Shown here piece after piece: positions 12,046-23,705 of a stretch of DNA of 64,000 bases; position 1 is the stretch's first letter, and every line of letters starts with the position of its first letter. A program made the position numbers and the translations under genes. A model generated the notes under the pieces. That model ran no database searches and had not been told where the DNA came from. It saw nothing but the letters and a program-made list of their open reading frames with translations. Origin of the DNA: Elymus sibiricus (lineage: Eukaryota; Streptophyta; Magnoliopsida; Poales; Poaceae); NCBI GenBank assembly GCA_039707655.1, contig CM077666.1:394401886-394465885 (forward strand), given 5' to 3'.

Positions 12046-12323
12046 TGATACATCCATTTTGCATCATGTTTTGCTACTGTTATTTATAGTGTTTTTAATC
12101 AATATAACACTTTGTGGAGCAATTCTAATGCCTTTTCTCTCTTAATATGCAAGATTTACACAAGGAGGGAGATTGCCGGCAGCTGGAATTCTGGGCCTGA
12201 AAAAGCTATGTCAGAGATACCTATTCTGCACATCTCCAAATGAGCTGAAATTTTATGAAGATTTATTTTGGAATAAATAAAAAATACTGGAAGAAAGAAA
12301 TATCAGAGGGGGCCACCCAGGAG

Positions 12324-12378
12324 CCCACGAGGCACCAGGGCACGCCACCCCCCCAGGCGCGCCCTGGTGGCTCGTGGG
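12324..12378. other. LTR hairpin of element C upstream of the TATA box
   Basis: The left arm CCCACGAGGCACCAGGG (12324-12340) and right arm CCCTGGTGGCTCGTGGG (12362-12378) pair at 16 of 17 positions around a C-rich loop. The same structure occurs at 38282-38346 in the 3' LTR and at 35758-35812 ahead of the post-pol ORF. Confidence 0.75.
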
Positions 12379-12411
12379 GCCCCTGGCGGGCCTCTGGCCC
12401 CCATTTTCTGG

Positions 12412-12419
12412 TATATAAG
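12412..12419 (+). promoter_or_regulatory. Element C: LTR TATA box
   Basis: TATATAAG lies 34 bases after the hairpin and about 1,260 bases before the gag start. The position and orientation fit the U3 promoter that makes the genomic RNA. A matching TATATAAG lies at about 38381-38388 in the 3' LTR. Confidence 0.65.
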
Positions 12420-13575
12420 TCCATTTGCCCTAGAAAAAATATAGAGAAGACTTTTGGGATGGTGCGCCACCATCTAGAGGCAAAACTTGGGCAGGAGCAC
12501 TTTTGCTCTCCGGCGGAGAGATTCTGCCGGGGATACTTCCCTCTGGGAGGGGGAAATCGTCGCCATCGACACCACCAACAATCCTATCATCGTGGGAGGA
12601 CCAATTTTCATCAACATCTTCACTAGAAACACCTCATCTCAAACCCTAGTTCATCTCTTGTATTCAATCTTTGTCTCAAAACCTCAGATTGGTACCTATG
12701 GGTTGCTAGTAGTGTTGATTACATCTTGTAATTGATGCTAGTTGATTTATTTGGTGGAAGATTATATGTTCAGATCTTATATGCTATTCAACACCCCTCT
12801 GATCTTGGACATGATTATGATTTGTGAGTAGTTACTTTTGTTCTTGAGGACATGGGAGAAGTCTTGTCATAAGTAATCATGTGAATTTGGTATTCGTTCG
12901 ATATTTTGATGATATGTATGTTGTTGATTCTCTTAGTGGTGTCATGTGAACGTTGACTACATGACACTTCACCATCTTTGGGCCTAAGGGAATGCATTAT
13001 GGAGTAGTAATTATATGATGGGTTGCTAGAGTGAGAAAAGCTTAAACCCTAGTTTATGCGCTATTCCGTAAGGGGCTGATTTGGATCCATATGTTTAATG
13101 CTATGGTTAGAGTTATCTTAATTCTTCTTTTGTAGTTGTGGATGCTTGTGAGAGGGGGTAATCATAAGTGGGAGGCTTGTTCAAGTAAGAACAGCACCCA
13201 AGCACCGGTCCACCCACATATCAAATTATCAAAGTAGCGAATGCAAATCAAACAAACATGATGAAAGTGACTAGATGAAATTCCCATGTGTCCTCGAGAA
13301 CGCTTTGCTTACTATAAGAGATCATTCCGGCTTGTCCTTTGCTACAAAAGGATTGGGCCACCTTGCTGCACTCTTTGTTATTATTGCTACTTGTCACTTG
13401 TTACAAATTATCTTGCTATCAAACTACTCGTTACCGATAATTTCAGTGCTGGCAGAAAATACCTTGCTGAAAACCGCTTGTCATTTCCTTCTGCTCCTCG
13501 TTGGGTTCGACACTCTTACTTATCGAAAGGACTACGATTGATCCCCTATACTTGTGGGTCATTAAGACTCTTTTC

Positions 13576-13593
13576 TGGCACCGTTGCCGGGGA
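13576..13593 (+). other. Element C: primer-binding-site-like sequence
   Basis: TGGCACCGTTGCCGGGGA lies 11 bases behind the LTR end and differs from the element B site by one base. Confidence 0.6.
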
Positions 13594-13670
13594 GTGAAGC
13601 GCCTTTGGAGAGTGGAATTTGGTATGGAAACATTTATATTATGTGCTGAAATTTACTGTCACTTGTCACT

Positions 13671-16600
13671 ATGGAAAGTAATCCTTTGAGGGGTTTGTTC
13701 GGGGTAACTTCACCTCGACCGAAAACACAAATAGTTGCTCCTCAACCTACTGCACCTACTGAAAATATTTATTATGAGATTCCTCCGGGTATTATAGAGA
13801 AACTGCTAGCTAATCCTTATGCAGGAGATGGAACGGTACATCCTGATATGCACTTGATCTATGTGGATGAAATTTTTGGATTGTTTAAGCTTGCAGGTTT
13901 ATCCGGAGATGGAGTTAAGAAGAAAGTATTCCCTTTATCTTTGGAGGGAAAGGCATTGACATGGTATAGGCTATGTGATGATACTGATACATGGGAATGG
14001 AACCGATTGAAACTGGAATTCCATCAGAAATTTTATCCTATGCATTTGGTTCATCGTGATCAGAATTATATATATAATTTTTGGCCTCGTGAAGGAGAAA
14101 GCATCGCTCAAGCTTGGGGGAGGCTTAAGTACATGATGTACACATGCCCCAATCATGATCTCTCAAGAAAAATTATCTTACAGAATTTTTATGCTCGGCT
14201 TTCTCATGATAATCAAACCATGCTCGATTCTTCTTCGACTGGCTCCTTTATGAAGAAAACTATTGAATTCAGATGGGATCTTTTGGAAAGAATTAAATGC
14301 AACTCTGAAGATTGGGAACTCAATAAAGGTAATGAGTTAGGTATAATACTTGAGTTTGATTGTGTTAAATCTTTTATGGCTACCGATGCTTTTCATAAGT
14401 TTAGCACTAAATATGGACTTGACTCTGAGATAGTAGCTTCCTTTTGTGAATCATTTGCTACTCATGTTGATCTCCCTAAGGAAAGTGGTTTAAATATCAT
14501 CCCCCTATTAAAGAAAAGAATGAGGAACTCATTAGTGTTAAAGAAGAAACAATTGTTTACCATGCTGATCCAGTTGTGCCTACTGCTTATATTGAGAAAC
14601 CACCTTTTCCTGTTAGGATCAAGGAACATGCTAAAGTTTCAACTGTGGTTAACAAAAGTAATATTAGAGCACCTAGACCCTTTGAACAAATTGAAGTTGA
14701 ACCTAATGTTGCTATGGTTAAAGATCTCTTGGTCGATAATATAGATGGGCATGTTATTTACTTCTGTAATGAAGCAGCTAGAATTGCTAAACCGGATCCT
14801 AAAGATAAAAATAGACCTGTAGTAGGCATGCTTGTTGTCTCTGTTAAAATAGGAGATCATTGTTATCATGGCTTATGTAATTTGGGTCCTAGTGTGAGTG
14901 CTATTCCGTTTACCTTATATCAAGAAATTATGAATGATATTGCACCTGTTGAAATAGAGGACATTGATGTTACTATTAAGCTTGCAAACAGAGATACCAT
15001 TACACCACTTGGGATCGTTAGAGATGTTGAAGTCCTGTGTGGAAAAATAAAATACCCTACTGATTTTCTAGTCCTCGGTTCTCCACAAGATGATTTTTGT
15101 CCCATTATATTTGGTAGATCTTTCTTGAACACTGTTAATGCCAAGATTGATTGCGCTAAAGAAATTGTTAGTGTTAATTTTGGTGGTATGTCTCATGAGT
15201 TTAATTTCTCCAAGTTTCGTAGACAACCTCATGATAAAGAATTGCCTAGTAAAGATGAAATTATTGGTCTTGCTTCTATTGCCGTACCTCCTACTGATCC
15301 GTTAGAACAATATTTGCTAGACCATGAAAATGATATGCATATGAATGAAAGAAATGAAATAGATAAGATGTTCTTTGATCAACCACCTATCCTTAAACAC
15401 AATTTGCCTGTTGAAACTCTTGGAGGTCCTCCTCCACCTAAGGGTGATCCTGTATTTGAATTGAAGCAATTGCCTGATACATTGAAATATGCTTACCTTG
15501 ACGAAAAGGAGATATATCCTGTTATTATTAGTGCTAACCTTTCAGAGCATGAAGAAAAGAGATTACTAAAAACTCTAAGGAAGCACCGAGCTGCTATTGG
15601 ATATACTCTTGATGATCTTAAGGGCATTAGTCCCACTCTATGTCAGCACAAAATTAATATGGAGCCTGATGCTAAACCAGTTGTCGACCACCAACGACGA
15701 TTAAATCCTAAGATGAAAGAGGTGGTAAGAACCGAAATATTAAAACTTCTGGAAGCAGGTATAATCTATCCCATAGCTGATAGTAGATGGGTAAGTCCCG
15801 TTCATTGTGTCCCTAAGAAAGGAGGTATTACCGTTGTTCCTAATGATAAAAATGAACTCATTCCACAAAGAATTGTAACTGGTTATAGGATGGTAATTGA
15901 TTTTAGGAAATTAAACAAAGCTACTAGAAAAGATCATTACCCCCTACCTTTTATTGATCAAATGTTAGAAAGATTGTCTAAGCATACACACTTTTGTTTC
16001 CTAGATGGTTATTCTGGTTTTTATCAAATACCCGTATCACAATCCGACCAAGAGAAAACCACCTTTACTTGTCCTTTTGGAACTTGTGCTTATAGACATA
16101 TGCCTTTTGGTTTATGCAATGCACCTGCTACCTTTCAAAGATGTATGACTGCTATATTCTCTGACTTTTGTGAAAAGATTGTTGAGCTATTCATGGATGA
16201 TTTCTCCATTTACGGAACTTCTTTTGATGATTGCTTAAGCAACCTTGATCGAGTTTTGCAGAGATGTGAAGAAACTAATCTTGTCTTGAATTGGGAGAAG
16301 TGCCACTTTATGGTGAATGAAGGCATTGTCTTGGGGCATAAAATTTCTAAAAGAGGTATTGAAGTTGATAAAGCTAAGGTTGATGCTATTGAGAAAATGC
16401 CATGTCCTAAAGATATTAAAGGTATAAGAAGTTTCCTTGGTCATGCGGGTTTCTATAGGAGATTTATTAAAGACTTCTCTAAAATTTCTAGGCCTCTTAC
16501 CAATCTTTTGCAAAAAGATGTTCCATTTATTTTTGATGTTCATTGTCTAGAAGCCTTTGAAACACTTAAGAAAGCCTTAACCACTGCACCTATTATTCAA

Positions 16601-16837
16601 CCACCTGATTGGAAATTGCCTTTTGAAATTATGTGTGATGCTAGTGATCATGCTGTTGGCGCTGTTCTAGGACAGGGAGTTGATAAGAAATTAAATGTTA
16701 TCCATTATGCTAGTAAAACTCTAGACAGTGCCCAAAGAAATTATGCTACTACTGAGAAAGAATTTCTACCAGTTGTGTTTGCATGTGATAAATTCAGATC
16801 TTACATAGTTCATTCTAAAGTAACTGTTCACACCGAT
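13671..16837 (+). pseudogene. gag-pol: Element C: gag, protease, RT and start of RNase H
   Basis: The ATG at 13671 opens a frame with the Athila gag core (LEGKALTWYRL, then GESIAQAWGRLKYMMYTCP). A one-base shift in the C run at about 14500-14505 moves the gene into the frame that stays open to 16837. That frame holds a diverged aspartic protease (GLCNLGPSVSAIP in place of a D-S/T-G site), then RT with YRMVIDFRKLNKATRKDHYPLP, CPFGTCAYRHMPFGLCNAP and the catalytic FMDD box. RNase H follows with MCDASDHAVGAVLG and NYATTEKEFL, and is cut at VHTD by insertion of element G. No CCHC zinc knuckle is visible in gag. The rest of RNase H resumes at 30110. Confidence 0.9.
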
Positions 16838-17669
16838 TGTCGTGGGAAATGAACATATATGGGATCAAAGAGATCCCCTTACGGTTCGGCAAGGGGAGAG
16901 GATTGCACAAAGAGCAGAGCTAACGATCAGCGCACGGGTGATTTTACCCAGGTTCGGGCCGCACGGATGCGTAAAACCCTACTCCTGCCTTGATTGTATT
17001 ATGAGTGTGTTCTTGGCCAAATTCTGGGAGCTACAGTACTTTGCAGCTACGCATGCAGAATGGGCCTCTGGTCGTGCTTTCGAGAGTATGAATCCCCTTC
17101 TCTGTACGCCTTGGGCCTCCTTTTATACCACAAAGGGGCTGCCATAGTGGTGTACGAGATAAGGCATGAGGTGGAAAGCAGCTACAGTGCTTATCATACC
17201 TAATACTGACTGTTTAGGACAAGAACATTAAATGCTCCATCCGAGGTGTCCCTTAGCGTCTAGGGCTTGAAAAAGCTTTACGGGAGATGGGAAAAGTAGC
17301 CATCCCATCAGCACCGCTTAAGCATCTCGTGGCCAGCATCGCGCCACGTAACCAGGAGGACAAGCCCTAAATGACAGGGCTGGTCGCTGCGCTGGAGCGG
17401 TGGTACTGTGCTGGCGCGGTGCTTGCCGGGGCTGAAACCTTGCCGGGACCGAGTCTTGCCGGGCGCAAGGCCTTGCCGGCAAGGGTCTTGCCGGGCCTCC
17501 GCAACCCTTTGGTCTTTAGTCTTCTAGTCGTTGGCTTGAACGCCTTCTTGGCATCTCAATCTTGTGATTACTTGTAGTTATCCCCCGGCAAGCCTTGCCG
17601 CGGTACGGCTACAACTGCCCGTGCACAAGTAAGGGGTACTAAAAAGGCCCATACTTTAGTACACCGACA
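16838..17669 (-). repeat. Element G: 3' LTR
   Basis: An 832 bp LTR. On the minus strand it starts TGTCGGTGTACTAAAG and ends CGTTTCCCACGACA. The part 17410-17500 is packed with CTTGCCGG units. Compared with the 5' LTR it lacks 16 bases, one unit of this array. Confidence 0.93.
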
Positions 17670-17682
17670 GGAGCCCCCGGGC
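17670..17682 (-). other. Element G: polypurine tract
   Basis: The minus strand reads GCCCGGGGGCTCC immediately before the LTR start TGTCGGTG, as expected for the plus-strand primer site of a minus-strand element. Confidence 0.65.
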
Positions 17683-17883
17683 CTAGGCCATACACGGGTT
17701 CCAGGCCTGTTGGGCTAGGCCCAAAACAATGCACGGGCACGCGTGGCAGGGAATTAACTGCTCGCAATCATCATCTCTTTTACCACGCCCCTCCACTACA
17801 CGCATTAATCACGCGACGTGGGAGACGTGGGCGGAAACGCCGCTGTGAAAGTGGGCGGTAAAGAGCCAGCCTCGCGCCTTCCC

Positions 17884-17893
17884 CATAAAAAGG
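17884..17893 (+). promoter_or_regulatory. TATA box for the antisense gene of element G
   Basis: CATAAAAAGG lies on the plus strand 155 bases before the ATG at 18048, with a CT-rich leader (about 17918-18045) between them. It faces away from the 3' LTR and against gag-pol transcription, so it is the best candidate promoter for the four-exon gene. No experimental start site is known. Confidence 0.55.
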
Positions 17894-18047
17894 GAATCAC
17901 AGAAGGCGCTACTCATTTACCCCCTTCGCCTTTCCAATCTTAGTGCTGTCGCCATCGTCTTCTTCCTCGCGCCCAAAACAGAACTTTTCTCTCCCATCCG
18001 CCTCCACCGCGCCCTCGACGTCTTTGGTGCCCGCCTCCACAGCCACT

Positions 18048-21000
18048 ATGCCGCCCAAGCCGAGCAAGGGCAAGGAGGCGAAAGCGGCTGCCGCGGAGAA
18101 CAAGCTGATGAAGATGCGGAAGGAGTGCACCATCTTTCCTCCGACGCTCGACGCCGTCGCCTTGAAGGAGAATTACCAATTCACGTGGGCGATGGAGACA
18201 ATGGCTCACCCTGCTACCAAAGTGAGTCCGGCTTGATCTGAGGCAGAGCCGGGCAGTTACCCTTTCTTCACCGACTATTTTTATTGCGGCCTCTGCCCTC
18301 CCTATTCCGATTTCTTTGTCGACATTATGCTTACCTACGGCTTCCAGCTCCTTGATTTTACGCCGAATGCCGTGACTTGCATGTCCGTCTTCGCGCATCT
18401 TTGCGAAAACTTTGCCGGGGTCATCCCGAGCACTGCCCTTTTCTGCCATTACTTCTATCCTCGAATCCAAAAGGGCGACACCCTCTCCGGATCCATCACC
18501 TGGATTCCTAGGACTGCCACCAAGGAGACGTATCCAGAGGGGGTCTACCACGAAAGGTGGGATGAGTGGCGAGGCAAGTGGTGCTGGGTTCGGGAGGAGA
18601 AACCCCAGCCTTTCTGCGAGGTGCGGAAAGAGAAACCTGTTCGCGGCAAGGATGGGAGCGCCGTGGATCCTGAGGACGGCAAGCTCACAATCGCAACCAC
18701 CAGGATACACCGCCTCAAGGCTGCCGGGCTGAAGGTGGAGATGATAGCCTCGGATTTCCTTCGCCGATGCATCGCCCCTTTGCAGAATAAGGGGTGGCCA
18801 GCTTAGGACTACCGAAATGCGGCAGATGTCATGAGGGTGCGGCCTGGGCTGAACAATGACTTGACATTTCTGCAACATGCGGCTCTATACCAGAGGCTCT
18901 TTGGATCTGAGGTAATGCCACAGTTGCCGGCAAGCGTCATTCCACTGTGCAACAACTCGGCGCTGAACTCCATCATCGCCATGATGCCGGAGTTCGACGC
19001 CCACAGCATCAACGGGACATGGATTGAGCCATCCATGGAGCAGGCGCAAGAATTCTTCGACAACTTGACGAAGAAGGCCATCCGCGAGGAGAATCTTGTC
19101 CGCGCCACCACGGAGGAGGAGATCGCCTACATCGCCAGCAGGGCAGAAGAGGCCAACATTGCCGCAGAGGCCGGCAGCACTGGCTTTGCGGAATGGGAGT
19201 CCAGAGAAGGCGAGGGCCTGCTGTAGGGGGGTCTCGCCGGGCGAGGTGAGGTTGCCGGGGCGCGAAGCGATGCCGCTGCCGGAAGCTCTTCTGCCAAAGG
19301 CGCTGCCGAGGAGGAAGAGGAGGAGGAGGAAGAGCCCCCAACTCTTCAGCAAAAGAAAAGGCACGTCCTCCGGCAAGCTGCTTCTGGTGCCCCTGTTCGC
19401 CAGGCTTCTTCGAGCGACGGGGCCCCCGGCAAGGGGCGGCCGACGAGACTTCCGGCAAGGGGGCGGCCGGCGAGGCCGCGCCGCAACCTGCCGTTGCCAA
19501 GCGGCCCAGGACCACTCCTCCCCCTCCTCCGTCAGGTGCCGGGGCGGGAGTCGACTTTGACCTTTCCGCCATCAGCTCCGAAGAAGAAGAAGAAGAGTAA
19601 GAGTCCCGCCACAGCTTTCAATCCTTGTCTCTCTGATTTTGCTTGATTAATCTTTATTGCTTCTGTCTCCACAGGGATGCAGAAACTTTGGCACAGAGGA
19701 TGGCGAAGAGGGCCAAGATCTCAACAACCGTCGAGCCGCCGGCAAGCACCTCAGGCGCGTCGGAGATGAATCACGTCAGCTCGGAGTCAAGCCCAGAATG
19801 CAACCCTCTACGCAGTCCTCGACGTAGCCCCCGGCACAGCCCCCAGCGTAAGTTTTCTACTCACTTTCTGCTGGCACGTGCTGAGGGATGCGTCTTCTCT
19901 AATGATATCTCCGGGCATGCAGGAGTGGAGCAACAGCAAGGGGTGCCAACGGCAGCCGCCCCTGTCGTGCCGCCCCCTTCGACCACACCACCTAGAGGGG
20001 AATCTTCGGGCGAACTCTATCGCGACGACGAGGTGCCGGCAAGAACAGGCTCCGGCAACCCCTTCCTTGACGCAGGTAAACGGCTCAGCCCGGAACTCTT
20101 GTTGCTTTGGTTTTCTTTTTTTTCTCTATCTTTTTAAACCTTTCTTCCAACTTCATCTCATTCATCTCCTTGGTTTTCAATCTTCTTCTGACAGAGCTCA
20201 TGGATGTTGACGCTGTCATCGAAGAGACTGCCAAGGACGCCGCCGCCGAAACTGACAAGCTTGCTGCCGAGGAAGCCGCCAAGCATGCTACCGCCGAGGC
20301 TGCCGTGGCTGAGGCTGCTGTCGCTGAGGCTGCTGCCGCTGAGGCCGTTAAAGCCGCACAAGAGGAGGCTGCCAAGACGACCGCCGAAGAGACCGGCGAG
20401 GAGACCCGTGGCCACACTGACGGCGCCTCCGCCACAGGAGCGCCTGGCACTACAACAGCCACGGGACCCTCGGCTGCCGGAGACGCGGCCGCCGAGGACC
20501 AACCTTCGTCGTCCGAGGCTCCTCCTTCAAGCAGATACATCAAGGCCGGCAAGAATCATGTCATCAGCATGCCGGGGACGGCAAGCATCGAAGAGTTGGT
20601 TGTAGGAGAAAATCTTGATGGAGAGATCGTCGTCACCGCCGCCAGCGAGCCTAAGGAGGAGCAGCTTCTTCAAGCTATACATGAGAACTACCAGAAGCTC
20701 CAAGCGCTCCACCATGCCCGGAAAGAGAAATTGGATTCTCGGGCAGCGGTTGTCGAGGCAGCGGAAGGAAACTTCCAGCAACGCGTCACAGAGACACAAG
20801 CTTGGTACGGCGAGGCCCTCCAAGAGCTGAAGGCCTACCAGGAGCAGCTGGCGGAGGAGCGGAACGTCCTCCTGCTAAAGCAGTCCGACATTGAGAAAGC
20901 GTAGGAGGAGGCCGCCCAGCAAGCTGCCGCGGCGGAAGCCTTCTTGACGGAGCGCCGCATCGGCCTCGACGCCCAAGAGGAGGACCTTGCCGCGCGCGAG

Positions 21001-21879
21001 GCGGCGCTTGCCGCCAAGCTTCGCAGCAAGGACGAAGAACTCGAAAGTCTTGTCACGCGGCGAGTCCAGGAGCTTGAGCAAAAGCATATGGAAGCGCTCA
21101 GAGCTATCACCGAAGACCATGCCGGCAAGATCAAGGAAGCCATCGATGCTGCCGGAGCTGCGGAGGCCGCCAAGGGCCTGCTGGAGGAGAAGGCAAAGCA
21201 GCTGGAGGCCAGTCTCGAGGACCACGGCAAGAGGGTCTCAACACTCGAGGCCGAGAGAGAGAAAGCTCTCCACAGCCTGGTGGAGGCTCAAGTTGCCGCG
21301 TCCGAGAAGACCAGGCAGCTTTCTTCCGCCAACGACTCCATCAAGGATCTGAAGCTAAAACTGAGTACGCTGGAGGGGACCCTCGAGACCGCCAGGAGTC
21401 GAGAAAAGATCCTAACCAAAGACCTCCACAACGAACATGAGCTGGTCAAGAGCGCTGCCGCCGCACATAACGACTATGTTGCAGGTGTGCAGATCTAGAC
21501 CGCCAAGCTTGCTGATGTTGCGGAGAAGCTTGCCGTGGAGCTGCAGGCCATGGATCTGCAGGGCTTTGGGTATTCTGCCAATGACACAATATCCACGAGC
21601 GCCAAGCTGACCATGTTCTTCGAGAGCATCATCGACGCCCTCAAGCTGCTCCAGGCGAACCATACAAGCAAACTGGCTGACGAGTCCCGAAAGCTTTGCC
21701 AGCTCGTCCTCCACAAGGTGCTAGTGAAGGTGGCGTACAGGAACCCCGGCATCGACTTCTCCAAGGCCTTAAAAAGCTTGCCGAAGGACGTGGACGTCAG
21801 GGCTCTCGAAGAGCTTGTCGCGCCCATCGTCGATCGGGTGAGCCAAGTCAAAAGAGTCGAGGGCGATCGCCGAGATTGA
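18048..21879 (+). pseudogene. Element G: antisense accessory gene, four exons, putative 'gypsy-type transposon' protein
   Basis: ATG 18048 lies behind a TATA box at 17884. Exons 18048-19596, 19675-19847, 19923-20075 and 20195-21879 are joined by GT-AG introns of 78, 75 and 119 bases, and reading phase is kept across all three junctions. The coded protein is about 1,190 residues. Its N-terminal half (PPYSDFFVDIMLTYGFQL, then WDEWRGKWCWV and TWIEPSMEQAQEFFDNL) resembles the grass family annotated as putative gypsy-type transposon (Transposase_28), a name from memory. A Ser/Pro-rich linker follows, then an Ala/Glu-rich coiled coil (about 20210-21500). In-frame stops lie at TGA 18234 and TAG 18804, 19224, 20902 and 21496. 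One base appears lost from a G run near 19433. The function is unknown, and this copy is dead. Confidence 0.8.
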
Positions 21880-22772
21880 TTGTTCTGCCAATTATCTTTC
21901 TTTTGTCTTGCCGCCAACGTCCCATGTAAAAGACAAGTTGTCTTATGTTAGAAACGCGGCAAGCACTAGATGTAATATAACTTGTTATCTGTATCAATGC
22001 ATGCTATTCCCCTTGTCCAATCTCTTTTTGTATGGCATATACCCTACGCTTTGCTGGGAACTTGCCGGAGCATAACCTTGCCGCGAGCGCTGGATTCGGG
22101 TCGTTAGCAGCCTGCTGGCGGTGCTGCTCACGGCAAGAAATCTTGACGTTTTCAGTGCGGCCACCTAGACGGTTGAGCGGACTTGAAACAGAATAAGGGC
22201 GCACTTGATCACGACAAGATTCCATCGCGTGTAGGTTTTCCATACAAAGTCGAAATTGTTCAAGGGATACAGCCCTACAAAAAATAACCAAAACCTGCTT
22301 AAGGGATTTAGCAACTTAGCTCTGCTTTTCGTTGCTGTTCTTCTTCTTCTGGCAAGGCGCCAACCTTGAACGTCGTCCGTTGGTATCCATATCCCTCATT
22401 CTCTTTCCCCCCGGCAAACGTGTGCGCGAGGGAATCTTCTGTCTCTTGAGAAAAAGAAAGAAGAGAAAATAAAGGTTCGGAACCTTGACGGTTCGTTAGC
22501 TCTTACCGGGTTGAGTGCAATACACATCTCAGATAATACATGCATAAAAATGACATGACATCGACAAGAAATGTAAAGCACACAGATCTTATTAACTATG
22601 CACAAGGGGTGTGCCTAGCTCTGTACAAAGGATTACATGCCATCCAGCAAGACTCGTATAGAATGGCATTGCCGAGAACTTGTCGGTGCATTACATTGCC
22701 GCGAGCGCTGGATTCGGGGCGTCAGCAGCCTGCTGGCCGTATCGCACACGGCAAGACCTGGACAACAGCGCC
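21880..22772. other. Element G: spacer between convergent antisense gene and pol
   Basis: The gene on the plus strand and pol on the minus strand end facing each other across this spacer. It contains a repeated segment: about 60 bases starting GCCGCGAGCGCTGGATTCGG at 22080 recur at about 22697, each followed by AGCAGCCTGCTGG. AT-rich sequence at 21900-22010 could hold the polyadenylation signal of the antisense gene. No coding sequence is supported here. Confidence 0.6.
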
Positions 22773-23705
22773 TCACGGGTAGAACTTGCGAAGGTGCTCG
22801 ATATTCCAGGAGTTGCTCACTGGCAAGCCCTCTTCGGTCTCCAGGCGGACAGCGCCAGGCCTGGTGACTCGTACTACCCGGTAAGGGCCTTCCCACTTTG
22901 GCGTCAACTTGTTGGAATTCTTGGCCGACTGAACGCGCCGAAGAACAAGGTCACCTTCCTCAAGACTCCGAGCATGAACTTTGCGGCTATGGTAGCGGCG
23001 CAAAGCTTGCTGGTAGTGAGCGGCTCGCACAGCAGCCCGAAGACGGTCTTCCTCAAGGAGCAGTGCGTCATCTTGCCACAGCTGCTCTTGCTCGAGCTCA
23101 TCATAAGCGAGCACTCGAGGTGACCTGTATATGAGTTCCATGGGGAGAACTGCTTCTGCTCCGTAGACCAGAGCAAAGGGTGTCTGGCCGATGGCTCGAT
23201 TCGGCGTCATCCTGATCGACCAAAGAACCGCCGGCAGCTCATCAATCCAGCGCCTTCCGCACTTGTGCAGCTTGTCGAAAGTTCTAGTCCGGAGACCACG
23301 CAGCACTTCAGCGTTCGCCCTTTCCGCTTGGTCATTGCTTCTCGGGTGAGCAACAGAGGCAAAACAGATCTTGTCGCCAAGGTCTTGGACGTACTGCATG
23401 AAGGTGCGACTTGTGAATTGCGTACCGTTGTCGGTAATGATCCTGTTAGGCACACCAAAACGGCACACAATCCCTTTGAAGAACTTGACCGCTGACTGTG
23501 CTGTCACCTTTCTCACTGCTTCCACCTCTGGCCACTTCGTGAACTTGTCGATGGCGATGTACAAGTACTCGAAGCCCCCCGGCAGCGCGGGGGAAGGGGC
23601 CCAATATATCGAGCCCCCAGACCGAGAAGGGCCAGGAGAGAGGGATCGTCTGAAGAGCTTGAGCTGGTTGATGAAGTTGCTTCGAATGAAACTGACATGC
23701 TTCAC
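22773..23705 (-). pseudogene. pol: Element G: integrase catalytic core and C-terminus
   Basis: The frame contains the integrase core from about 23600: IAIDKFTKWPEVEAV, the second catalytic aspartate in ITDNGTQFTS and the glutamate in SNDQAERANAEV. The C-terminal part ends GPYRVVRVTRPGAVRL and SWNIEHLRKFYP. The first catalytic aspartate (GLDILGPFPRA) is in the upstream frame of 23446-26265. The two frames meet in the run CCCCCC at about 23577-23582, so the integrase is split by a one-base change in a homopolymer. The residues before about 23600 in this frame are not part of the real protein. Confidence 0.85.

Larger units (their letters stand above)
12046..13564 (+). repeat. Element C: 5' LTR
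   Basis: This LTR of about 1,519 bp begins TGATACATCC and ends GGGTCATTA, probably a mutated TCA. Its end (GTTGGGTTCGACACTCTTA onward) closely matches the end of the element B LTR. It contains a hairpin, a TATA box and a GC-rich transcribed leader. Frames at 12255-12735 are LTR sequence and recur in the 3' copy. Confidence 0.88.

Noticed and set aside
12255..12735. Frames with ATG in the C LTR, recurring at 38429-38700
   Set aside because: Both lie in the transcribed leader part of the LTR, with no domain and no coding-like conservation.
17940..18878. 312-codon minus-strand frame opposite the antisense gene
   Set aside because: The plus strand has spliced exons with a recognisable domain, while this frame has none and ends where the codon bias of the real gene changes.
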